DNA of 64,000 nucleotides, taken from contig NZ_LT965953.1 of the NCBI RefSeq assembly GCF_900240995.1, forward strand, positions 1,342,044 through 1,406,043, written 5' to 3'. The position numbers were made by a program, and so were the translations under genes. Of this stretch, positions 55,980 to 64,000 are shown one piece after another. Under the pieces are notes generated by a model, which searched no databases, was not told the origin of the DNA, and saw nothing but the letters and a program-made list of their open reading frames with translations. The DNA comes from Bacillus sp. Marseille-P3661. GTDB taxonomy: Bacteria > Bacillota > Bacilli > Bacillales > Bacillaceae_J. Positions within the stretch are counted from its first letter, which is position 1, and the number at the start of each line of letters is the position of its first letter.

Positions 55980-56351
55980 CTACGGATACTCCACCAAATT
56001 CGGAATCGCTTTTCTAATTCCGCCTCTTGGATCCTCAACATCTCCTTTATAACGCGGTATTAAATGAAAATGTAGATGCGGAACAGTTTGTCCCCCGTAA
56101 TGGCCAATATTGACACCGATATTGTAGCCATCTGGTGAATACTCATCGTCAATCAGTTCTTTTCCTTTTTTTATAAGTTCATGAATATCGGCAATTTCGA
56201 TATCACTGGCATCAAAATACGACACTATATGCTCCTTCGGAATGATTAATAAATGTCCTTTTTGAACTGGATATAAATCATAAAATGCTAATGCTGTTTC
56301 ATTTTCTAGTACAATTTGATCTTTTCTAAGATTACAAAATGGACAACTCAT
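55980..56351 (-). CDS. HIT-family nucleotide hydrolase/transferase, copy 1
   Basis: 123 aa from ATG 56351 (GGAAGGTGAGGGTT). Begins with a CPFC zinc-type pair (SCPFCNLR) and ends with the histidine triad PHLHFHLIPR near residue 97. HIT enzymes hydrolyse dinucleoside polyphosphates or AMP-conjugates. The window holds a second, closely related copy at 60007-60378 (about ten residue differences). The downstream nuclease gene starts 12 bp after its stop, so they may be co-transcribed. Confidence 0.9.
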   Translation of the reverse strand: MSCPFCNLRKDQIVLENETALAFYDLYPVQKGHLLIIPKEHIVSYFDASDIEIADIHELIKKGKELIDDEYSPDGYNIGVNIGHYGGQTVPHLHFHLIPRYKGDVEDPRGGIRKAIPNLVEYP

Positions 56352-56404
56352 AACCCTCACCTTCCTTATGAAAATTTTACCATTATCATAAGACCGTTTT
56401 AAAG

Positions 56405-56445
56405 TAAAAAAGACAAAACCCGTTATTAAGTAAGGATTTCGTCTT
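56405..56445 (-). terminator. Rho-independent terminator upstream of the HIT gene
   Basis: On the minus strand AAGACGAAATCC and GGGTTTTGTCTT make a 12-bp stem (two G-U pairs) with a 12-nt loop, followed by TTTTTTA. It would stop transcripts coming from 57-58 kb before the HIT gene. The sequence between it and the frameshifted gene at 56731 shows no gene. Confidence 0.72.
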
Positions 56446-56730
56446 AGAATGTGATTAGATAAGCTATTATTTTACATTCTCCTTAATTTACTTAGCACTT
56501 TTTCTCCTAAAGCCCCTTCCATCCTTTATGAGGGATTTGAATTAATGAAAATATCATCGATTTCTTTCATATATATTTTTGCCTACAACGCATCCATCAA
56601 AAGATCTTTTTATAGGGGGAAATAATCTATTTTACCAATAAAGATTCGCAACTAAACACATATCTTCGTGAAACTGGACCGATAAAGTGAAAGGGATACA
56701 AGGATGCTTTTGTTATGTAAACAATCAAAG

Positions 56731-57028
56731 TTAAATAATCACTTTCAACTCATTTAAATAACAATTTAATTTTTCAAATAGAAGATCCTCAAATTGTTTC
56801 ACTGCTTGTTTTAAAACCAGCGTGGATTCTTCATAGAAATGAGTTACTTCATGAACTACATTTGTTTTTAAACCTTCTATGTATTGTGATATATCTTGTC
56901 TTGTCAATTTCTCATATTTTTGAAGTTGCTCCTGCTGTCTTTTCTTCGACTTCTGTTAATTTAGAATTAAAATTGTCTACTATTATTTTCATTCGATTCT
57001 GTTGAACTTGAATCATTTTTGAATTCAT
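56731..57028 (-). pseudogene. Frameshifted small coiled-coil gene
   Basis: ATG at 57028 opens a frame (MNSKMIQVQQNRMKIIVDNF...) that ends early. A one-base shift in the A-rich GAAGAAAAGA near 56930 continues as KRQQEQLQKYEKLTRQDI... to the TAA at 56731, giving about 99 aa of amphipathic helix. Length 298 bp is one base off a multiple of three. No good ribosome site. Not recognised. Confidence 0.4.
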
Positions 57029-57132
57029 GATCACAACTATCAATGTAATAATCAACAGACAAAATTCATCTTTAACCTCCAAGATTTACAAGTGATATAG
57101 TAGTAAGTTCCATGTAAATTGATATAAAATAT

Positions 57133-58125
57133 CTACAAATCCTTACTATCTTCCATCGCCTGCTGAGCCATATATTCTTCTCGAATTTGTGATAAAGATT
57201 TTCCACTTTCTTTATGGATAGCAAAGACATACGTTTGTACACTTGACCATCCATAAATCTCCTTTAACCACGCCTGTATTGATTTTTCTTCGTTATCTAC
57301 TTTAATGTTTCCATTAGCCATAAGTACTCCTTCATTGCCTCTATCCTTGGCAACAATGATGTCACTTTCTTTTACTACTCCCCACTCAAGCATTGCATCG
57401 ATCTTCGGTAGGGTCCGTCGTGTACCACCTTTATTTCTTTTTACTGATACAGCTACCGACTTATCCATTAGGTTCACATAATAATCTTCATAATTAGTGA
57501 CGGGTAAAAGTTTCTCTTTATGTAAATAAATTTCTTCGTTAACCTTATATGGAGTAAGCTTATAACAACTCATATCCACCTGATTACTATTTAACCAGGA
57601 TACAGCAGAAAGTGTTTGTTCATCAAAATCGGAAGCTACCAAAATGATCTTTTGCTTATGATTAAAACTCTTTTCTGCCTCGTTGACTCTCAAGAACTCA
57701 TTTAATTTCCGAATACCGAGCTCAAAGGAGGTCAGCTCTCCAAGTTCGAATTCATTTCGATATTTTTCAATATAGGGCGCATAAACTTTTTTCACAAGGT
57801 CATCAGTACTCTCAATGGTGGCATAACTAGCTGCATAGCGGATAGCTTGAAACTCGAATGCCTCTTTCCTACCTTCAATATCTCTACGGTCCCGCTTAAT
57901 TTCTATTAATACGATATTGCCATTATTATCAACTGCAGTTAAGTCACTCCTACCATTCTTTTCATTCTTAACTTGCTGACCTACAATGAGCATTGATTCT
58001 TCATCATCACATATCATATCGATGCTGTTTCTTAAAATTTCTTCAAGATCACTTTCCTGCAACCTTAATTCAGCAAAAGTAACCGGGTCTAACTTTTCTG
58101 CTTTTCTACCATTCAAAACGTACAC
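57133..58125 (-). CDS. PD-(D/E)XK (NucS/DUF91-like) nuclease with C-terminal RAMA-like domain
   Basis: 330 aa. Nuclease core D61 (GRSDLTAVD), E75-x-K77 (IVLIEIKRD), then AFEFQAIRYAASYA, typical of DUF91/NucS-like proteins. The C-terminal ~80 residues (GVLMANGNIKVDNEEKSIQAWLKEIYGW) resemble the RAMA domain found in restriction-associated proteins that sense modified DNA; that part is less sure. It stands alone, with an AT-rich upstream region. A role in restriction of modified or unmodified foreign DNA fits the island. The start has no strong ribosome site (GGGAGGATAAAGT just precedes GTG/ATG-like codons). Confidence 0.68.
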   Translation of the reverse strand: MYVLNGRKAEKLDPVTFAELRLQESDLEEILRNSIDMICDDEESMLIVGQQVKNEKNGRSDLTAVDNNGNIVLIEIKRDRRDIEGRKEAFEFQAIRYAASYATIESTDDLVKKVYAPYIEKYRNEFELGELTSFELGIRKLNEFLRVNEAEKSFNHKQKIILVASDFDEQTLSAVSWLNSNQVDMSCYKLTPYKVNEEIYLHKEKLLPVTNYEDYYVNLMDKSVAVSVKRNKGGTRRTLPKIDAMLEWGVVKESDIIVAKDRGNEGVLMANGNIKVDNEEKSIQAWLKEIYGWSSVQTYVFAIHKESGKSLSQIREEYMAQQAMEDSKDL

Positions 58126-58468
58126 TTTATCCTCCCACTAACATAACAAGATTTTAATTACCCTATTTCCTATGGTTCCATTCTGGAAAAGATTCATACT
58201 AATGGAAGTAGTATACATTTCATTGTTTCTTTTACCTAACTACTCCTTTATACGAATATCTTGTATTACTTAGGTTATGAGTTATTGGTTATTTCGACAG
58301 TGGTTCCTTTAACTTATTACCTCTTTTTATGATTTAAACAAAAAACTTTAATAATTTTTAACCCATTAATATTTCAAGATTGTAATAAGAACACTTCTAA
58401 AAAAACGGAAGAAAGTAATACTAAAGAAGACAATCTTTAACCATTGGAGCTATAGGAGGGGAAATTTC
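58126..58468. other. Intergenic region with a possible gene tail
   Basis: 343 bp. At 58380-58440 a short plus-strand frame reads DCNKNTSKKTEESNTKEDNL then stop, reminiscent of the region after a lipoprotein cysteine, but it has no start. Otherwise AT-rich, presumably carrying the promoters of the two divergent neighbours. Confidence 0.3.
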
Positions 58469-59146
58469 ATGCAATTTATAAAAGATGGGCGGCTAATGAT
58501 TCCGTTATATCATGGTACTTCAACCTTATTTTTGCATGACATATTAACAAAAGGCTTAGGAGCAGAAAATCCAACAAAGAAATATAATATAATGGAAACA
58601 CTTAAGAAGCTCGTAAATAAAGGTTATGAGTATAGCGAATATCTTCCTAAGTCTAATTGGAGCCCAAATTCCGAACATTGGTTGTTGAAGAAAAATAAGA
58701 TGATTGTTAATAATGAAATAGCAAATCATCGATATAATGGTGTCTATTTAACACCAAGCAAACTTACAGCAGTAAGATATACAAAAAATAAATATGGATC
58801 TGAACTTATTTCAAATACTTTAATCTTATATCATTTTCTAAAGGAATATTCAGTACCTGTTGATTTGGACAATGAATTTCTACGTCATATAATGAATTGT
58901 TCTTATGAACCAGTCGTAATTATTGCTTCAAGTGTTGATTGTTCTTTACTTCGGTCAGAAAATAATAATAAGCCTATCGAAGATACTTTTAAGAGCCTCC
59001 AGTTTTTTTTAGAAAAGGGCTTTGATCCTCAACAAACAAATTTTGAATTACCCTGGCACAATATAATATCCCCGGATAACCTTACCGTACTAAGTGTAGA
59101 AGAATACAAAAAGATTAAAGAAGAACATAAGGATCTTTTTGGGTAA
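58469..59146 (+). CDS. Candidate ADP-ribosyltransferase-fold protein
   Basis: 225 aa; TAGGAGGGGAAATTTC precedes the ATG. The N-terminal IPLYHGTSTLFLHDILTKGL and the central NGVYLTPSKLTAVRYT have the H-G-T ... Y-L-T spacing seen in ADP-ribosyltransferase-like toxins and RNA 2'-phosphotransferase/DarT-type folds. A late acidic position cannot be assigned with confidence. It is a lone plus-strand gene among minus-strand ones, with its own upstream region and very low GC. It might be a toxin or effector; no antitoxin candidate is adjacent. Moderate confidence in the fold, low in the activity. Confidence 0.6.
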   Translation: MQFIKDGRLMIPLYHGTSTLFLHDILTKGLGAENPTKKYNIMETLKKLVNKGYEYSEYLPKSNWSPNSEHWLLKKNKMIVNNEIANHRYNGVYLTPSKLTAVRYTKNKYGSELISNTLILYHFLKEYSVPVDLDNEFLRHIMNCSYEPVVIIASSVDCSLLRSENNNKPIEDTFKSLQFFLEKGFDPQQTNFELPWHNIISPDNLTVLSVEEYKKIKEEHKDLFG

Positions 59147-60006
59147 ATGAAAATTTTTGAATATTTATGGGACAATCTTAAAAAGAGTGCCTGTCACTTG
59201 TCAATTCATACGGTGTTCCATTCCTTATACCACCGTTTCTCCCAATAGTACTATACAGTTTACGGAGCTCGTCATCTTCCCACAAAATCTTTCTTCCTGG
59301 GAGCCCTCCCCGGAGATGTGTTGATAGCTTCTACAGTATAGGAAAGCGTCCAAGTTTCCCGCGAAGGATAATGGGGGGCCTAACTGTTAATACCCCCATG
59401 GTATTCTATTACAGTGTTGTAAAGGGTCTCAAAGTTCTGCCGAACAAAGTCCGAGGTAAACGTAATGTAGGTTTTTATCGATAATTGTACGGTGAGGTTC
59501 CCTTTGCAATTTGTGGATCCTGATAGTGCTCGAACAAATCTTGTTGCACCTATACGTCTCAGGGAGCAGCTAGAATGGCAAGATACGATCTCACTTTGTT
59601 CACTATCTCTGTATTGGTATCATCGTACCAGATTTAAATGAGGCTGACTTTCTATTTCGACAACTGTTCTCACTTTTCCTCGTCCACTCGGAGTTGCCGC
59701 AGAAACTTCAGGTTATTGCCCATGTTTGTATATAGGCATTAGAAAGGCTTTTATTTCCCCTTACCGTGTCACTCATTTTAGATCCCTCAAAATTATCATA
59801 TTTTTTAGGACGGCCATACACCTTCCCAATATAAAATAGTAAGGTTCTTAGTGGGATTCATTTTTAATTGTTTAAAAATTTTCAAAAAAAACTGTATTTA
59901 GCAACGAAAAAGAATTAGTTAACATAATAAAATATATGGTAACCTAATAAATGAAAGGAGCAAAACGATCAAACCTAATCGGTACTTCACCCTAACTTCC
60001 CCCTCC
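59147..60006. other. Long region without a supported gene
   Basis: 860 bp, more GC-rich in its middle than its flanks. Fragments look protein-like on the minus strand (for example KVYGRPKKYDNFEGSKMSDT at about 59760-59825), but all are interrupted by stops, so it is probably decayed coding DNA. No repeat, RNA gene or terminator that I can defend. Confidence 0.35.
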
Positions 60007-60378
60007 CTACGGATACTGCACCAAATTCGGAATCGCTTTTCTGATTCCGCCTCTTGGGTCCTCGATGTCTCCTTTATAACGCGGAATTAAATGAAAATGT
60101 AAATGTGGAACAGTTTGTCCCCCGTAATGGCCTACATTAACACCGATATTGTAGCCATCTGGTGAATACTCATCGTCAAGCAGTTCTTTTCCTTTTTTTA
60201 TAAGGTCATGAATATCGGCAATTTCAATATCACTCGCATCAAAATACGAGATTACATGCTCCTTCGGAATGATTAATAAATGTCCTTTTTGAACTGGATA
60301 TATATCATAAAATGCTAAGGCTGTTTCATTTTCTAGTACAATTTGATCTTTTCTTAAATTACAAAATGGACAACTCAA
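60007..60378 (-). CDS. HIT-family nucleotide hydrolase/transferase, copy 2
   Basis: 123 aa, closely similar to the product of 55980-56351, with the same CPFC pair and PHLHFHLIPR triad. The start codon equivalent to the other copy's ATG is TTG here (GGAAGGTGAGGGTT then TTG). About ten conservative replacements (for example HVISY versus HIVSY, VQYP versus VEYP) and many silent changes show an older duplication that still encodes an intact enzyme. Similarity extends upstream into the non-coding flank. It has no close downstream partner. One of the two may be the original hit gene. Confidence 0.88.
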   Translation of the reverse strand: MSCPFCNLRKDQIVLENETALAFYDIYPVQKGHLLIIPKEHVISYFDASDIEIADIHDLIKKGKELLDDEYSPDGYNIGVNVGHYGGQTVPHLHFHLIPRYKGDIEDPRGGIRKAIPNLVQYP

Positions 60379-60775
60379 AACCCTCACCTTCCTTATGAAA
60401 ATTTTACCATTATAATAAGAGCAATTTAAAGTAAAAAAATGACAAATCAGTAATTAGGAATGAATTTTATCTTGTAAGTAAAATGAATAGGCTATTACTT
60501 TCATTCATGCTAATAACACTTAACACTTTACTCATCTAAAGCCGTTTATTATCGGGTTGGTTTATATCAATAAAATAAGCCCATTTCTTCTTTATGTTTT
60601 GCTTAGTATTACATATTTCATTACTAGATTTTCATTGAAAATGAAGAAAAGAACATTGTTAAAGCGGATTTTCATCAAACTTACCCTCACACTCACATTT
60701 AAAGATAAATACACACTCTCAGTCTGTTCCTCATTATCATAAACTACTATTAACTACCTTTAAGAGGTGGTTAAA

Positions 60776-61126
60776 ATGAAAGAATTAGCTCTAAAAATTG
60801 GTGATAGAATTAGAGAATTGCGAAATAAGAAGAAGGTCACTCAGGAAGAATTAGCTTATTGTGTATCTACGCATTATTCACACATAAGCAGGATTGAACG
60901 AGGAGTGTCAATTCCAAGTCTAGTGCTGCTAGTTTCAATTTTGCGCGAATTGAATGTATCTCTAGAGGAATTTTTTAGCACGGTCGATCCCAATATTAAA
61001 GATAAAAATGAATCATATGTCGAAATCATCAAACTTCTTAACGATAGAAGTATGGAAGAGCATGATCATCTATTAAAGATTATTAAAGAAATATTAATTA
61101 TGCAGGATGAAAATGTTAAAAAGTAG
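60776..61126 (+). CDS. XRE-family transcriptional regulator
   Basis: 116 aa; AAGAGGTGGTTAAA precedes ATG 60776. Residues about 6-62 form a classic helix-turn-helix (GDRIRELRNKKKVTQEELAYCV, SHISRIERGVSIPSL). The C-terminal half is helical and may mediate dimerisation. No ligand domain. It lies upstream of comK in the same direction with a 245-bp gap, so it may act on nearby genes. The target is not deducible. The upstream 60388-60775 stretch is AT-rich and shows no other gene. Confidence 0.85.
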   Translation: MKELALKIGDRIRELRNKKKVTQEELAYCVSTHYSHISRIERGVSIPSLVLLVSILRELNVSLEEFFSTVDPNIKDKNESYVEIIKLLNDRSMEEHDHLLKIIKEILIMQDENVKK

Positions 61127-61371
61127 GTATTAAAGGCTAGGAAATGATCTAATAATGCATCACAGGCTGTGGCGCATTTTTTATTATTAGATAATAATAT
61201 TCTAGTAAAGTGAATTTCTAGCGAGTAAGCGGATTTCAACTTACATTTTGTAAATGCAAATGACATTCAGGAGAAAGGATGTGAATGACGCCCGTAGTTG
61301 TAACCGCTTTATTGATCTGTAATTGCTTAGATTCCTCATTATTTACCTCAAAACTAAGGAGTGTGCTGTGT

Positions 61372-61872
61372 ATGAAAAAAGTGCTAGATACTTATGAAGT
61401 AAATAGAAGTACAATGGCTTTATTATCAGTGGCTCATATCGATTATTGCTGCATTGCCTTAGAAGACAATCAAACCTTATATGTTCGGCAGACCCCGATT
61501 TCAATCGTGAAAGCGTCTTGTTTAGATGGAGGCTCTACCTATGACGGACGACGTACTGCTGTAACCCATCGAACCGGTTCGAAGCATCGAGTACCGATTC
61601 CAATTAATCCTAATGAAAATATCTTTGCATTTCCGACTCACTCACCGAAAGCTTTTGAATGCAGCTGGATCTTCTATCATCATGTTAAATCAATAAAAAC
61701 CTTTAGCTCTCCAACAAACCATGCAATTCAAACCGTTATCACCTTTCAAAATGGACACCAAGAAATCCTTAACGAATCCTATTACATATTAAAAAAGCAA
61801 TATCAGCAAACCGCCATATGTATATTGGCGTTTGCGCCGCAGCATCGGGATAGTCCGAGTAGGTTACTGTGA
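61372..61872 (+). CDS. comK: ComK-like competence transcription factor
   Basis: 166 aa from ATG 61372 (AAGGAG upstream), beginning KKVLDTYEVNRSTMALL, typical of ComK. DGGSTYDGRRTAVTHRTG and PINPNENIFAFPTHSPKAFECSWIFYHHVKSI follow, matching the DNA-binding core of ComK. The frame is open upstream to ATG 61285, also with a ribosome site, but ComK homologues start at the later methionine. It is shorter than B. subtilis ComK (192 aa) and its last ~18 codons lie within the duplicated repeat, so the C-terminus may have been replaced. Activity as the competence master regulator is therefore uncertain. Confidence 0.78.
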   Translation: MKKVLDTYEVNRSTMALLSVAHIDYCCIALEDNQTLYVRQTPISIVKASCLDGGSTYDGRRTAVTHRTGSKHRVPIPINPNENIFAFPTHSPKAFECSWIFYHHVKSIKTFSSPTNHAIQTVITFQNGHQEILNESYYILKKQYQQTAICILAFAPQHRDSPSRLL

Positions 61873-62113
61873 CTTTTTAGTAGAACCATCCGGTGATTTT
61901 TTTTAATGATTATTTAATCAAGTGTCTGCCCCACTGCTCTTAGGCAGTTGGGGCTGATATATTATGTTAAAGGTCTTCTAATTTTGAAATGAAACCAACC
62001 TGTACCGAATTCCTTGATGTTGTAAATCTAATTCTAAATTTCTTAAATCTCCATGGGTACCATGCCCCTCGTGTTGGATGATTGCAATACATTCTTTTTC
62101 TTTAAAGTTCTTT
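61816..62113. repeat. Direct repeat, copy 2 (~300 bp)
   Basis: Matches 49043-49350 in the same orientation, with scattered substitutions and short indels. It begins within the 3' end of comK and ends inside the fragment of the 101-aa gene. The following 62114-62566 stretch is AT-rich and shows no gene. Confidence 0.9.
61978..62113 (-). pseudogene. 3' fragment of the 101-aa gene
   Basis: About 45 codons matching the C-terminal third of the protein at 49217-49522 (CIAIIQHEGHGTHGDLRN..., stop at 61978-61980). The upstream two thirds are absent. The frame itself is still open. Confidence 0.8.
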
Positions 62114-62566
62114 TAATAACTGACTGGGTTTCAGGCACTAATTCCTTATAAAAGCACCCATAATTTGAATAAGCCTTCCATTTCAAACTTGATTAAATGT
62201 GCTTAAAACGATATGAAATGATTTATTAAAAAACTGGTCAAAGTCTTGATATAAAGCCATTTATTCAAATGGATTAAAATACAAAACAAACTCAATCCGG
62301 CATGAAATCGGCACAAAATTGATGAGTGCCGGTATGATACTGAATCTCATGGATAATGGTATCCAAATTTAATTGTCAGCACACTATAACAAAAAGCAAG
62401 AGACGGAAAATAATAATAAATAGTCAAAGAAAACGAACCAAACGGCAAGAAGTGATTTTCTATATTAAAGAAGAAACAATTAACTAAAATCCTTAATTAA
62501 ATAATGTTTCAAATTTGGTTCATAAAGTTAGTTTGAGTTGAACCATTGTATTTTAAAAGTAGGAGT

Positions 62567-62585
62567 CCCTTCCTTGATGGAAGGG
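62567..62585 (-). terminator. Hairpin after the specificity-subunit gene
   Basis: CCCTTCC / GGAAGGG 7-bp stem with a 5-nt loop, 10 bp after the stop at 62595 on the minus strand; CTCCTACTTTT follows. Likely terminator with a weak T-run. Confidence 0.55.
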
Positions 62586-62594
62586 ATTATTGGT

Positions 62595-64000
62595 TTATGC
62601 GTGAGTATAATATTTATCAATAAAACTAATAGCAGAAGCTTCATCCTGTTCGATCGAAATTTCAACAGCATTTTTAGCTGTTTCTAATAAAGTTTCTGAA
62701 TACTTTTTCAAACTAAAACTTTCTTCAATTAGAGCTGCAATATGTTCCTGCACATTGTAGGGTATAATTGGAATAATTAAATCCTTTAATGTTTCCTGGT
62801 TTAACCTTTGTTGAACTGATCCTCTTGCCAATCTATCTATTAACTCAAAATAAAACTTTGAATTAAACAGTAGTGTATAAACGGAAGGAATAAATTTTTT
62901 AGGTAATCTAAAAGAAAGGACATTATCTGAGTATACAGAATCCTGCAACTCTTTTCTTATTTCACCAAATATCCCCACGGAACCTACTCGTGCAGTAACA
63001 ATATCCCCTTCTTTAGCTTTTCTAACAAAATTATCTTTCTTTACATAATAGTCATCATCAAACTCAATTTGACCATTTTTAATGTTGGTGCTTCTAATAT
63101 AGAAGGTTAGCCCCTCAATCTCACCCTTTTTAAAATATTCTGGTGAATATTCACCGGTATCAATTTTTTCTAGTAGATTCCCAATTGTGTTCCATTCATT
63201 GTTATATTTAATTCTATTTTCAATTTCTTCATACTTTGGTTGATAATATTCAGCGTCCAAACGGCCAGAAGTAAAAAAGGAATTAGAAAGACTCTTAACG
63301 TTAGTGGATTCTTTACTAATTTCATAATTTTTCAACCCAATTACTTCAGTAAGAATGTCTTCAGCCTGTTGATAAACTTCCTCTGACTGAAACATTGCTT
63401 CATCTGAACTTTTGATGATTTTCTCTACTGTCATGCACAATTCCTTTGAAGGTACAGGAATTTCAAATAACTCTATCTGAGATAGAAATACGTGTTGTTG
63501 GACACTTCCACGGGTTTCTCGTTTTAGATAATTTTGCCCAAATTCAGACATAAGGAAGGCATATAAATAATAAGGGTTTATTTGTCCTTTTGTATCTATC
63601 TTTGCTATATCTTGGTTAGAATTAATAGGATATTGCCACCTATCCGAAGCTAGTGCAACATCCCCAATTGTTCCGGACATAGACAATAAAATCATTCCCG
63701 GTTTAACTTCTGACTTCCATAATAATGAATTTGCATTTTCATCAATATATATCATATCGGTGAATGACACTCTTCCTTTTTTCATATTAACTCCACGAAT
63801 AAAAGGAATTCCTTTATCTAAGTAGTTGACTTCATTATTAAGAGAGTATGCACCGAAAGATTTTATGTCTACACCTAGATTCTCGAGGATTACATGGTTT
63901 CTACTTCTAATAATTGATTCTTCTAGTAGGAACTTTTTTTGAAAGTAATTACTGTCAAACCTAAATACATCATTATTTTGCCGTGCGTATGATAATGGTA
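62595..64000 (-). CDS. hsdS: Type I restriction-modification specificity subunit (HsdS-like), 5' end cut by window edge
   Basis: Open on the minus strand to the right edge, at least 468 codons. Two half-repeats typical of HsdS are visible. The first has GIPFIRGVNMKKGRVSF, GMILLSMSGTIGDVA and LKRETRGSVQQHVFLSQIELFEIPVP. The second has GLTFYIRSTNIKNGQIEF, GDIVTARVGSVGIFGEIR and LARGSVQQRLNQETLKDLIIPI. The paired G-S-V-Q-Q boxes mark the ends of the two target-recognition domains, each followed by a helical spacer. HsdS chooses the DNA sequence for the methylase and nuclease subunits, which should lie to the right of the window. A stand-alone or phase-variable S subunit is also possible. Confidence 0.87.
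   Translation of the reverse strand, partial: PLSYARQNNDVFRFDSNYFQKKFLLEESIIRSRNHVILENLGVDIKSFGAYSLNNEVNYLDKGIPFIRGVNMKKGRVSFTDMIYIDENANSLLWKSEVKPGMILLSMSGTIGDVALASDRWQYPINSNQDIAKIDTKGQINPYYLYAFLMSEFGQNYLKRETRGSVQQHVFLSQIELFEIPVPSKELCMTVEKIIKSSDEAMFQSEEVYQQAEDILTEVIGLKNYEISKESTNVKSLSNSFFTSGRLDAEYYQPKYEEIENRIKYNNEWNTIGNLLEKIDTGEYSPEYFKKGEIEGLTFYIRSTNIKNGQIEFDDDYYVKKDNFVRKAKEGDIVTARVGSVGIFGEIRKELQDSVYSDNVLSFRLPKKFIPSVYTLLFNSKFYFELIDRLARGSVQQRLNQETLKDLIIPIIPYNVQEHIAALIEESFSLKKYSETLLETAKNAVEISIEQDEASAISFIDKYYTHA

Overview
The window looks like the chromosome of a low-GC Bacillota, most likely a Bacillaceae member. The evidence is AT-rich DNA, strong GGAGG ribosome sites, frequent TTG and GTG starts, a HelD-type RNA polymerase-recycling helicase, a ComK competence regulator and Bacillus-type HIT proteins. 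No rRNA, tRNA or CRISPR array was seen. Nearly all of it is a defence island, and both ends cut through restriction genes: an McrC-like gene on the left and an HsdS-like specificity gene on the right.

Layout. 0-7.3 kb: an McrBC-like pair, an unrecognised 270-aa gene, a zinc-ribbon protein with about 75 G-[YF]-[ND]-x-x pentads, and an internally deleted IS110-type remnant. 7.3-21.5 kb (all minus strand): helD, a truncated Hsp70 fragment, an Hsp70-like ATPase with a coiled-coil partner that appears frameshifted, a complete IS110-family element with a conserved long 3' non-coding end, then an accessory gene, an AddB-like Fe-S protein and a NERD-SF1 helicase. The IS seems to have landed inside what was one operon. 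22.7-25.3 kb: a small protein, a DndD-like SMC ATPase and a DndE-like protein, forming a second divergent DndDE pair without its own DndC. An IS1182-family element sits in the terminator palindrome after it.

26.9-48.2 kb is a phosphorothioation (Dnd) locus. DptH-DptG-DptF (restriction) run left. DndB-DndC-DndD-DndE-DndA (modification) run right. They share one divergent control region whose inverted repeat touches both promoters. Facing dndA is a minus-strand set of HNH endonuclease with a likely sulfur-binding domain, PLD-like/DEAH helicase, small protein, third DndD-like SMC ATPase and Dnd-associated protein 4. One modification system therefore appears to be linked to three separate PT-sensing restriction outputs, plus the extra DndDE trio.

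48.4-62.1 kb is a block of mostly unknown minus-strand genes. It includes a TPR/winged-helix protein, a HEPN-like protein, two PD-(D/E)XK nuclease-like proteins, a candidate ADP-ribosyltransferase-fold protein, duplicated HIT genes, an XRE regulator and comK. About 12.5 kb of it is bounded by a 300-bp direct repeat that joins the end of comK to the end of a 101-aa gene. The window closes with a type I restriction specificity gene running off the edge.

All assignments come from reading motifs and context; no database search was possible.
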